A DNA stretch of 64,000 nucleotides, from the NCBI RefSeq assembly GCF_051622035.1, contig NC_135367.1, positions 25,798,001-25,862,000 of the forward strand. The letters are read 5' to 3'. This DNA comes from Arctopsyche grandis (taxonomy: Eukaryota > Arthropoda > Insecta > Trichoptera > Hydropsychidae). This document shows, in pieces, positions 43,981 through 55,300 of the stretch; the first letter of the stretch is position 1, and the number at the start of each line of letters is the position of its first letter. The notes under the pieces were generated by a model. That model had not been told where the DNA came from and did no database searches. It worked only from the letters and a program-made list of their open reading frames with translations. A program made the translations under genes and the position numbers.

Positions 43981-45958
43981 TTAAAAAAAATGGTGGCTTG
44001 TAATACGTATATTCTGCTTTTGCAATATTTTGGACACATCGAATTAAAATAAAGTGTTTTTCGAACTGACTTCCGCCACTTTCAAATATAACGACTCATA
44101 TATGTATTTATGTACATAAATACACATTTGAGAATATGATTTTTTTCTAAGACTATATTGTTTTGGGTTTTTTTTTGTACTTTCTTTGTATTATGTATTT
44201 GTTTTTTGTCTGTATTATATTTTGATGATATTATCTCCTGCGGCGAAAATTCGAGGTGCGAGAACGCGAGGGGTGGAAAATGAACGGCCCGTGTCACCTG
44301 CAGGAGTTTTCACGGAAAACTTTCGCGTCGTGGAAAAGTTTCAAAGAAAACGTGCGCACACTTGTCGAGATTGATGCGTGTCACACGTGCACAATCATGT
44401 GTTATTCATATTTGAACTTTTAGCAAGTTATCTTCATTCCGACTCTGATACTCTTAATCCAATTGAAAAAATATTGTATTCATATCTTATGACTAAATAG
44501 TATTTTAAAAAATAAACGAAAGCGCATTTTAAAAATAATTGTAGAACTTTTATATATAATTACATAATGCACATAGGTTTTTCTTTTACTAGTGCGAATC
44601 ATTGCACGTAACACGTGTCGTGAGATGAATGCACTGTTCACGCTATTTCAAAACTATACATATGTAAAACAAACTATGTAGAGTAAGCTAGGCCTACCTA
44701 TGATGTCATTTTTGCTTACAAAAATATAAAGCATAACAAAGAACAAATTTCTGTATTATTTGAAAGCATTCTGCGACAAAAATCATAAAATAATAAAGTA
44801 AAAACACAATTGGGACCAGGAGTTAATTTAAAATTCAAACGACCCCCAAAAATAAAACGGAACCAAACTAAATCAGCCATATTAGAAAATGTGGAGTTGG
44901 AGCGGAATTTTCAACGTAACATCCCCTTAAGCCTCTCGTTCCAGAACCACCCCCCCAGATCCACCTACCCCTCCAGAGGTCTCAAAGCGAAGATTTCACA
45001 CGTGGGTGGGGCGGCCAAAACCGCACACTACCCTCGAACCCAAAATCGAAGCTCACACATGGTATACATACACATATACCCACTTATATATGTGTGCTTG
45101 TGAGCTCATGAAAGTACTTTGACTTAACTACACGGTGATTTCCATTTATATTGGTCTCTTTTCCGACACATACGTAGTCGTCCTCCGCCCCTTTCCTCTG
45201 CCTCCCTTCATCCCTCTCGGAGTTTTAATGAATGGGGATAGGGGGAGGGGTGTTGGTCCTGTATATATTTTGTAACGCTCCAATCAACATCAAAAAGGCT
45301 AACTTTTTGACCAACGGCGTACATGTACACATGGGCGAAGACCACCACTAGGGCAATATTGCCACGAGAAAGGTCTCCCCATCGAATTAATATTGCGATG
45401 ATCGAAAGTTTGATAAAAAAGGATCCTTCCGTTAGATAAAACAGCTTCCCGAGAAAGGGCGAAGTGGGTGTACATTTTTTTAGAATTAAACTGTACTCAG
45501 CGCATGATAATATACGATACAATACATGTTTGTCGTACCACTATTCTTTATACATACACAACTTTTTTTCAAATAAATGAGGAGCTTTCATAGAAATATA
45601 TCAGCTCATTTCATTTAACACTTGCCGCACTGTGATGGATGGCGAGTGACCAGGATTTATATTTTATTTTATTTCTCCAAATATACTGAATGCAAGGTCA
45701 AATATACTTGAATTTTATGTATTACTCGTCAAAATCTCTATGATGCGAAGTATGTCATTACAAATTAAAAACATTGATCAATATCAACAGAAACAATTAT
45801 TTTCACCGGAAGCCCCTTGTACACTTGTCTCTGAGATGCAAAAGAGAGGGAAATTCAGTACGCCGCGTTCAACGGTCCGTTTGAGAATGATATACGCCTT
45901 GGAACAACGGCTCTGCTTTAGCCGTTATTTTTTTTTTCATTTCTTGCACTTATTTTAT
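43981..45958. other. non-coding; several single-copy GC patches
   Basis: 44035-44102 is a small dispersed repeat (cttccgccactttcaaatat). 44235-44400, 44810-45060 and 45150-45420 are less AT-rich and not repetitive within the window. Open frames (44810-45103, 45208-45522) have no domain. No gene is supported. Confidence 0.4.
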
Positions 45959-45959
45959 A

Positions 45960-46184
45960 CTAGTTGTTTTACCCAGCTTCGCCCAGTATTTTTAATATAA
46001 ACAGCGTAAACATGGCGAATCTTATAGTAAATATCAATTTGTTTTTTTATTAAATTTATTTAAATCGAAAAAAAAATCGACTCGTCGTGATAAAAATATT
46101 GACTTGTTTACGAAATTCCCAACCAAAGATAAATATATACATACTTATGTAAATACAAAGTCACTTTCAAAATTATATATTGGA
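45960..46184 (-). mobile_element. Helitron family C, copy in tandem cluster (1)
   Basis: Minus strand: TCCAATATATAATTTTGAAA at the 5' end, ggcgaagctgggtaaaacaaCTAG at the 3' end, flanked by A and T. 225 bp. Confidence 0.8.
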
Positions 46185-46227
46185 TAATTCGACGTTAAAT
46201 ATATGATAAATTGATTTTTATAGCTAA

Positions 46228-46451
46228 CTAGCTATTTTCCCGGCTTCGCTCAGTGTTTGTAATATAAACAGCTTCAACATGGCGAATGTAATAGTAAATA
46301 TTTCTTTTTTTATTAAATTTATTTTCATCGAAAAAAATATATATCGAATCGAAACCATATCGACTCGTCGTCATAGAAACTTTGATTTGTTTTCGATGTC
46401 ACCAACAAACCTTACATACTAACATATACATATAGTTACAGATTATATATT
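46228..46451 (-). mobile_element. Helitron family C, copy in tandem cluster (2)
   Basis: 3' end gagcgaagccgggaaaatag + CTAG at 46228-46231; the 5' end (caatatataatctgtaacta) is degenerate. About 224 bp. Confidence 0.7.
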
Positions 46452-46453
46452 GC

Positions 46454-46829
46454 ACTAGTCGTTTTACCCGGCTTCGCTCAGTATTTGTAATATAAACAGC
46501 TTAAACGTGGCGAATCTAATAGTAAATATTCATTTGTTTTTTTATTAAATTTATTTGAATCGAAAAAAAATATATCGAATCGTCATAGAAACTGTTTTGT
46601 TTACGAAGTTCCCCTCCTGCGCCTCTGGAAGCCTTCGCCTCCGGCGCCCCCCGGGTGTTCGCCCGCTGGCGCCACCCGGGCCTTCGCCCCCGGCACCCCT
46701 CGGGCCTTCACCCCCGTCCCCCGTCCTGAAGTCGTCATGGAAATTTTGACTTGTTTTCGAAGTTCCCAACCAATATCCAACCAAACAATATTTACTTACA
46801 TACAGTCTCTTTCGAAATTATATATTAGA
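46454..46829 (-). mobile_element. Helitron family C, copy in tandem cluster (3), with GC insert
   Basis: Minus strand TCTAATATATAATTTCGAAA to gagcgaagccgggtaaaacg + ACTAG; A and T flanks correct. 376 bp, longer than its siblings because of a GC-rich block at 46610-46735 (ccttcgcctccggcgccccc, gggccttcgcccccggcacc). Confidence 0.8.
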
Positions 46830-47753
46830 TTATAGCTAATTACAATAATTAATAACCTCGCTGATTTTGCATAAAATATATACATATGTATTTCAAGTTT
46901 TACTTTGTTCAAGTTTTAATTGTGAATCTGAATGAAGTATTCAATATGTCTATTTCTGTACATATATGAGTATCAAATCAATTCGAACAGATCGCTGAAA
47001 AGGTTGTTTCGGTACAAAAAGACCCACGACCTCTCGACGCGCTTACAAAAGTAAATTCATAAGTTGGTGACATTTATAAAGTAACACAAACGTTTATGCA
47101 AATATTTCTCTAAAATAACACGCATAATTATCAAAAGCAAACACATTGTGTACGAACGGACCAAGTTTGCGCCATAAACTCACTCCGGCCCGTTGATTAA
47201 ATTCACTCGTGCTATTGACTAAATTAATTGGCTCCGGATTAACATGGCGCAAAATAATAATAACTTTAAAGAACTTCCGGTGTAATTACAGTAAGTGGTT
47301 GTGATGGCTCATTTATATCAATCGAATGAACGAAACGCTTTCATCAATAACTCGGCGAAAGTTTTCCGCGCGGTATATGTATGTAGTTGGCTTTTTCGCA
47401 ATGCGAAAATTAACCCCCGGCTTATGTAAATTTTCCACAGTGAAAATCTTCTACCTCGAAAGTGAGGGAAGAATAGCTCCGAGGCTCTGCTCCTGCTGCT
47501 GCTTATCTGATTCGCCTCCGGTCCTTCAGTTAATTCCCCTCAGGTATCGGAAGCTTTCAGTAGTTTTACGGCTCGAAACTTCACCGTTGCTGAAAGCAGC
47601 CTGTTGCTGATCTTCATACAGCCTCCGACTTCAGTTCGAGACGCCTTCACAAGTTTCGAGGCTTGACCCAGAGATCGAGTGGTGTAAGCAAAACCTTGAC
47701 TTTTTATCCCGGGCAAGTACATGCGTATGCCAGTCGAGTGACAACACATCGTA
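46830..47753. other. non-coding; candidate conserved element at 47130-47330
   Basis: 47130-47330 is non-repetitive, moderately GC, with gcgccataaactcactccgg, gctattgactaaattaattg and ggattaacatggcgcaaaat, rich in homeodomain-type cores. 47440-47700 is also single-copy in appearance with open frames on both strands but no motif. Confidence 0.4.
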
Positions 47754-48130
47754 GGGCGAAAACACACTGGGTGGTATGGGACGTCACGTGTCCTTGACTT
47801 CCCACTGTGACCATAAACAGTGGATGTTCCCCGAATTCGGGTAAACTTACACGTGCAGAATGCATATGAATGTTTGGGAGGTCACACGTGTATGCATATC
47901 CACATGCAACCGACAAGTTTCTCCTACATTTCTTCAAATATGGGATTCGCCGTTATCGATCACTGTCAAGCAAGGATAAATACAAGGATAAAATATCACC
48001 GAAAACGCTCCATGGAGTGATTTTGGGACTGTGTACAATGTATGTACATATATAGACTAGGGGTGCTGCGTTTTTTTCGCATGTTTAAGAGTATCTAAAG
48101 AAACACGAACCACTCAGTGTGTTTTCGCCC
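47754..48130. mobile_element. MITE M2 with about 22-bp terminal inverted repeats
   Basis: Left GGGCGAAAACACACTGGGTG and right inverted partner accactcagtgtgttttcgccc (one mismatch). 377 bp, no coding capacity. Flanking bases are TA-rich; the target duplication is unclear. The right two-thirds recurs at 51211-51461. Confidence 0.75.
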
Positions 48131-50733
48131 TTATAATAAAGCTAATCCTTTACGAAGACACTGATAGATGAACTGACTCACAAAAATCAAGCCTTGTCAG
48201 GTCAGGTTAGTTCTAACTATAGGTACACCTTTCTAAGAATAAACTTTTTTCAAGGAAGTTGAACTAATATATAAAAATTGATAAAAACTAACCTAACCCA
48301 ACTGTAAAGCAAAGGATATATTAACGTACAGTTAGAACAATGAACATAATCAAATAGTTTCCATTAAAAATATGCTGCCTTAATCCAAAATGCATAGATA
48401 AGTTCGTACTAGAATAAAAGAGTTAAGAAGAAATCCAATCTTGTCTCATTCGAATCAACTTGGTAGGAGGAAGATAAATACGCGATCCCTTTTATAATCA
48501 GCTAAAATGTTCTGATCAATATTCAAGCCATATTAAAGGTCACTGAGCTTAACCCTTACCTTGAACATATTCTGAAAGACAATTCCATCGAAGAATGAAA
48601 CATTTGTCAAGCTTTGACCAATATTTTTAAATTCGCGGATATTAAGAGTTTCATAATGGTGAATGATCTGGGAATCTCATTCTGCGCGAATTTCGGGTTT
48701 GGACGGCACATTGATGATGCTCAAGAGTTGCAAAAATCTTGGGTTTCATATTGCGTGTAAGTAAACCTTTCCAGAGTGCATAAGTAATCCGTATCCTACA
48801 TATGTACATTATGATTAAGTTTTATTCTATTATATGCAGCACTAGTGATATGGTCCATTTTTTGAGGATGAAGTACAGAGGAGGTTCCTCAGATATACCT
48901 ACTCGTACATACATACTACATGATAGTTTACGGTTGCTATCCTTGGCTTTTTCCTAGTGCTCGCCTACTCGTGGCGCTAGGTTATAATTCCCTGGAGTCA
49001 CGACGTAAGAGTATACATATTTGGGGAAACATTTCTATAAATTACTGGTTGGTTTTGTGAGCAATCTTCAAATTCTTGCAGAATTCAGCTTCAATGTTCC
49101 CAGCCAACTCAGATACGTTAGATGCCGCAATTTATTCTCTTCTCCTGGGGCACGTACCAATTTGATTCGCCTGTTGCCAGGGCCATAAAGCTCCTCAACC
49201 AGATTTCTGCTAACTTGGATTTGTTCAATCCAAAGGGTTGATTTTTTTTTATATGTATGTTAATTTTTTTCTCATTGTATCCTTTCTTTTTTTGTTTAGC
49301 CATTAGTAACGACTTAGAACTACTCTTTAATGGCAAAATTTAAAAAAAAGTTAATAACAAAGTTCGTCGACAAATGTGAATCGAGATTTATGTATGTAGA
49401 ATTCGTCTCCTGTCAAGTTGACTGGAATGAGGAATAGGCATACCAGGAAAGTGATAACTAATTTATTAAAAGCCCCGTTTCTATTATATGTATAATGAAA
49501 AGCTTCGAAAATTTTACTATTTGAGTTTTACAGTTCTACACATACTACATATTTATGTATATTCATACATTTCATGTAATATATGTATGTATGTATATAG
49601 TTGAAACTACAATACTGCAAAACCATGACGAAGCTTCGTAAGTCAGATTACGTCTACTTAACAGAACGCCTTTCTTTCTCAAGACAATCTAATCGACTGT
49701 TGCATTTATATGTTATACTATAGAGTTCTTGCATATTTTCTCAAATCGAAGTCAAACGTCTGTAGCGTTTAGATTATGTGAAGATGGATTAGGTCAGGTT
49801 TTTTTTTAGTAAATAACCCCCTCACCCTTTTCCATTGCCAAGTTTTTCTAGAATATTCTACAATCGATACATTGGTTCGAGTTATGCTTACAGAAATACG
49901 GGCACTCGTTAAGCGTTACTCTAAAAGTGTAGGCGTTCAAATTAAGGAAAGTATAACTTGATTCTTAAAATCGAATATCCGTTCCCATCACTGCTCGTAT
50001 CAAATATTAATAGATGCGAGCTCCATCCTTTTCTCGCCCCATCCCACGACCACCCCCTTAGCTCTGAAATATGTATAAATCATATTTCGAACTTTTGTCA
50101 GATATGGAAGGGGGAGGTTAGGCAAAGTGAGGGTGGAGAAGACGAGAGGAGGGATGGGTCGGTGAGGGCGAAACGTATTCCGGGAAGGGATGGGCGACCG
50201 TGTAGCGTTTCATCAACTTTCCTCCGAGTTGAAAGTATCATGCCTGTTTATTTGCAAAATTAATGTTCGCGAAAATCCGAAACTGGCAAGTCTTCCGTTT
50301 CAAACCGCTCCTTCAAATTCAGCCAACTTTGCTCCGGAGCGATAAACCGTGTGCGAGTCGGGCGGATCGGGGGAGGCGAATGGGGGAGGCTGAGAGAACC
50401 CACTCGAACTCCCCCTCCGATGGACTAAATCATTAATGAGTCTCAAAAATACATCCTCACTCTTAGCGACGAAGTAAAAAGACTAAAATACATATAGTAC
50501 ACACTGATATTTCGGGTCAGTCGAAAAAAATTGCAAAATTTCTTTCTTCTTTCTTGTCTTCATCACGATTTATCGTGACTCACTTAAAGGTCTTCTACCC
50601 ACTTGGACAGGTGCCATATCCATGCAGATTATTTCCTTGAACTGATCAATATCGTTCTTGTCGCGATGTCATGCACTACATATAAAGCCAATTTCACTTG
50701 CCAGCATCCTACACCTGTTCCTGTTGGACCCTT
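48131..50733. other. non-coding, no recognised gene
   Basis: Mostly AT-rich. 49980-50450 is less AT-rich with G-rich runs (ggagaagacgagaggaggga) and single-copy in appearance. Open frames 49958-50263 and 47820-48055 lack motifs. No RNA gene seen. Confidence 0.45.
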
Positions 50734-50735
50734 GA

Positions 50736-51189
50736 GGCTGACCGCACTATGCGACAACCGAACGATCCGACACTTCACAACAGTACGAAACCAAATAGTT
50801 TGTATGAAATTGTATGAGACATAACGTACTGCGCGACAGTCGCATGTTGACTTTTCGACCAACTTTGACGCAAGGTGTCGTTCGCGACGTGACGCAAGTG
50901 TCGTTGAGAGGGGGTTGCCTTGCGACAATTATTCTCCTTCTTTATATCGTGACTTTGAAATAGCATGTAGCCAAATCCTTTGGTTTTTGTCGATTGTTCT
51001 TCTTCCTCGCATATCAAAGATACTATAATAGCGTCCGTTTCGTCCATCTTGCTCCGAGGTACCGAACGAATGATTGGCATAATTTACTGCGTGGTGTCGC
51101 ATCGCTGTCGTTCAGTGCGGTTTACCTAATATTATCGCACACTGTTGTGAAGTGTCGGATCGTTCGTTTGACGCTTAGTACGGTCAGCC
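50736..51189. mobile_element. M3: inverted-repeat (MITE-like) element
   Basis: Arms 50736-50784 and 51141-51189 are inverted copies: ggctgaccgcactatgcgac, cgaacgatccgacacttcac against gtgaagtgtcggatcgttcg, tagtacggtcagcc. The loop has several gtcgc words (gcgacagtcgc at 50834; gtcgttcgcgacgtgacgc). Open frames over the arms are shadows of this structure. Confidence 0.65.
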
Positions 51190-51210
51190 CTTTAGGTATA
51201 AATCATTCAC

Positions 51211-51461
51211 ACAGAGAAGAACGGCACGTCGTGTGCTTGGCTACCCACTGTGGGGGTTCTACATTTCTTCAAACATGGGATACACCGTTATCGATCACTG
51301 TCAAAGGATAAAATTTTACGGAAAACACTCCAGGGTGTGATTTTGGGACGGTGTGTGTTAAGCGTGACTTGAATATGTGCAAGGCATGCCACATTTTTTT
51401 CGCATGTTTAAAATTATCTACAAAAAAACATGTGCCGCGTTCCTTCCTGTGTAATTTCGCC
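51211..51461. mobile_element. MITE M2, diverged partial copy
   Basis: ctacatttcttcaaacatgg, ccgttatcgatcactgtcaa, gtgattttgggacggtgtg and tttttttcgcatgtttaaaa, collinear with 47915-48095, ending in a decayed right terminus cctgtgtaatttcgcc. The left terminal repeat is degraded. Confidence 0.7.
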
Positions 51462-52349
51462 TATAGAGTTCTGTATGCCAAAGCAAGTAGAATTCTATGA
51501 CCATAATTGGAACATAGGTGGATTTATGATGCAATCCTGCGATATGTCGCATGCTTCGGAAACATCCTTAGGTCTTCTCTTCGACCAGATAAGCTTCCAA
51601 TCTTTCAATATTCTGTAGCCTTCTATGAACGTTTTAGAACTCCAACACCAATACCATTTCATTATTTTACACACAAAACCACAGATAAATATATAATACA
51701 AATGGTCTGATCATACGTTTGCATCCACAGACCAAAATTTTAATGAATGACCAATACAAGACGCTGAAAAAATTTAGTCAACAGCCTGCAGCCCCAATGG
51801 AACAAAGAGGGATTTTGTAATGCACTGCAAACATTTGTCAGCGCTTTACTGACAAAATTTATATTCATAATTTAAGGTCTAGTGCCAAACAAGAATATTA
51901 AACCATGTATCAAAACTTTTTAATTAAGTTTCGAAAAGTTTTGACTGTTGCGTCCGACCGGAGCGTTTCGTTTGGAATAAATGAATTCTGATTTTTAAAC
52001 GCGTTCCTCCAAAAAACCTTCGACTATATATTTATGTGCATATTATTATATTATATAGTGGGGTTTCAAATCGATCGTAAATAATCAATAAAAAAATTTC
52101 ACATACTTTTTTCATACTTCAAATATATGTATATAATATAAATTTGACAGCATCATCGAAGCCAAGACAAAATACACTATAAAATTAGCAATCAAACAAT
52201 TTTGAAACATATCTGAGAGAATACAATCTGATAATTACATAAAAACGTGGAAATAACAATCGACACACAATACGTGGCGACGAATTCAGGATCATCGATC
52301 AAATAATCATAAAAGTAATTTGATGGCATTTAGCAGTGGAAAGAAATTA
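51462..52349. other. non-coding, downstream of the DNAJC14-like gene
   Basis: No ORF, repeat or RNA gene recognised. The 3' UTR of the minus-strand gene should occupy its right end; candidate poly(A) signals are the minus-strand AATAAA-like words in the AT-rich stretch 52060-52330, not distinguishable from background. Confidence 0.4.
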
Positions 52350-55300
52350 TTATTTGAAATTTTGTTTTTTATTTTTCCGTTTGGTCTTCATCGGATCGCT
52401 CGTCGGATTCGAGTTAGGCATTGTTTTAGTCGACGTACCCGGACCTGGAGGTGGTACCCCACTCTTTGTATACAGGTTATTTAAAAAGTCTTCCAAATCG
52501 GCATCGTGAATACTAAAACAAAAAATAAACAAACAAATAAAATATAGATGCAATTTAAAATACCCACAGGTCTTTCAGGCAACTTTCCAAAGTATTTTTA
52601 TTTCCAAAGTCCAGATACTCAACCATGTACATTACATACTTTCTAGCGCCCTCTTGAGAGCATTGAGATACAACTAAAAAAAATTATATTCTCCAGAACT
52701 TCCCTTTTATTCATTTAAAGATTTTATTACCAAGGTTTATTACCAGGTTAGGTTAGGTTAGGTTTAATTTATCACTACCTCATATCACAGTCAATCAAAA
52801 TAAACCCATTTCCGTTAACAATCTATTTTTAAAGATAGTAAACGATAATTAATTCTTGTTAATGTGCTCAAAAGTGGACTTCTTTTATCTACCTAACCAG
52901 ACAGTGATGAAGCTTTTTTTTAGACGATTAATTTATTTTTTTAAATAAAGGTCCACTCAGAAAAACTAAAACTATCGAAAATAATTCAACTGAGCAACTT
53001 AACTATATATTAATATAGATAGTGCAATTCTTTATTTCTTTATTTAACAGGAATGCCAGCCATTGACAATAATTTACCATATTTTACTACCAAAACTTAA
53101 TACATGGCTAGATAATCCAATAGAAAGACCCTTCTTATATTCCCAACATAAGGCTATACGAAGAAACTATTGAAGAGCATATCCTATATAATAATAATAC
53201 TACTAAATGACCTCAATTTTTTATCGAATTTGCCGAAACTTTTCATTTCCCCCATTTAGACTTAAAATTTCTAATGGATAAGTTCTTAATCTTGACCAAA
53301 TTGGCGACATTTCCAAATTTTACTGACAAAACTTAATGCATAGTTAGACCACCCAATAGAAAGACTGCTTATATTCCCAATATAAGACAATCTGAAACTA
53401 TTGAAGAGCATATCCTATCTAATACTATTAAATGAGCTCAATTTTATACGAATTTGCCGAAACTTTTCATTTCCCCCAATTTTGGCTTGAAATTTCTAAT
53501 GGAAAAGGTCTCGATTTGAGAATTACCATTTTATTTGGTGATATTTTACATCCTGCTTGCGCCCACGTATGAGAATACAAGCTGTATACTTTCATGGCGT
53601 GTATATGAGCAAGATGCAAGCCACACTCACCTACACACAAAACTACCATCTCTCTCCAAAATCGCAAAATATTCTTTTATTTAAAAAAAAAAAAAACTTT
53701 GGAACGCCACACTTCAAGGTCTATTCACACTATCCAGCAAGGCAACAAGCCCAGCACAACAGTGCACGTAAAACACTACTTCTATTCATACTATACAGCA
53801 GAGCGCATTCAGACAAACTTGGGCAGCATGCAAGGCAAAATCAGCTTACATATATAATACACTAGTTGTTTTACCCTACTTCGCTCAGTAATTGTAATAT
53901 AAACAGCTTAAACATGGCGAATGTAATAGTAAATATTCATTTTTTCTTTTATTAAATTTATTTGAATCGAAAAAAATATATATCGAATCGTCATCATAGA
54001 AACTTTGATTTGTTTACATACTTACAAAGTCTCATTCGAAATTATATATTAGATTACAGAACGCGACGATACGGCGCAATACTGCTTGCATCGTATTTGT
54101 TAGTACACGTGCACTCGCTACTATGACGTCACGTCGTGCGCGAATACTTCCACAATGGCCAAAGAAAACCGGTTTTGCTTGATACGTTACGTTGACATGT
54201 ACTGTTGTATAGCATGAATAGATTTTGTCAGCTACTATTGTTACATCTACTCACATACACATTACAGAACACATAAATGTGTCCATATAGAATGGTACCA
54301 AAGAATACTTTTCTGTGCTTTGTCCAGTGTGAGTAGACCTTCAATCGTCATTTCAAATATATATATATATTACTTATTATTGGCACTTTTGCCCCCACTG
54401 CCCTGCTGCGGCTTATTTCCATGAACAATTCGGTATTGAACGTGATGCGTATTCGCTTTGAGATGTTTTAAATTCTTTTTCTGCAACAAATAATATCCAA
54501 AATGAGCAGACACACATCAAACAAAAACATATGTACATATGTATTGAACCAAAATATTACTTGACAAGAAGCCCACTGTGTGATTTGATAGACGGCTCCG
54601 TCCATACAAGCGTAGTACATCCATATAAAGCCCCAAAAGCTCGACTCAGCCCAAATATCTCCCTGAAAATCGAAACCAAATTGAAAACCACATTGAAAAG
54701 AGCAAAAATCTGAATGTCTCAGCGCACGAGCTATTGACCTCCTTTGCCGAATGGTTGATTTTGCACTGAGCGCAGTAGCGAGCGGCGTAGCACGGTCTAT
54801 TGGTGGGCGTACGAGCGTGACGGCGAGAGCATCCGCTGCATCGGATCGTCGAAGCGGCCCGACGGACCTTCTCCTGCAGCCTCGCCACCAGGTCGGCCAG
54901 CTCGGAGCGCGCCACTTCGGCGTGCCTCGATTCCAATACCCTCTGTTCGTAAGCCTCTCGACGCTCCTTCAAAACAAGCATTTCATTTAGGCGACGATGC
55001 TAATATGTATTACTCTTTTTATATATTTGATATACATATGTAAGTAATGTGAACTGACAGGTTCGCCGATCATGTCGAATGCGTGTTGCAATATTTTAAA
55101 CGCCTCTTCAGCTCCGGGCTGTTGGTTCTTATCGGGATGGACGAGGAAAGCTTGTCGTCGATAGTATCTTTTTATATCGTCGTCTGTACATTGCACTCCC
55201 ACGCCTAAAATGCTGAAACAATCGTACGGAAGTTGAAGTTTTCTTTTCACACAAAAAGTATATCATTAACACAAAAAAAATGGGTTTCAACATTGAAAAA

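Noticed and set aside
52744..52763. Telomeric sequence (TTAGG)n
   Set aside because: Only about four units inside an intron; a chance or fossil interstitial repeat.
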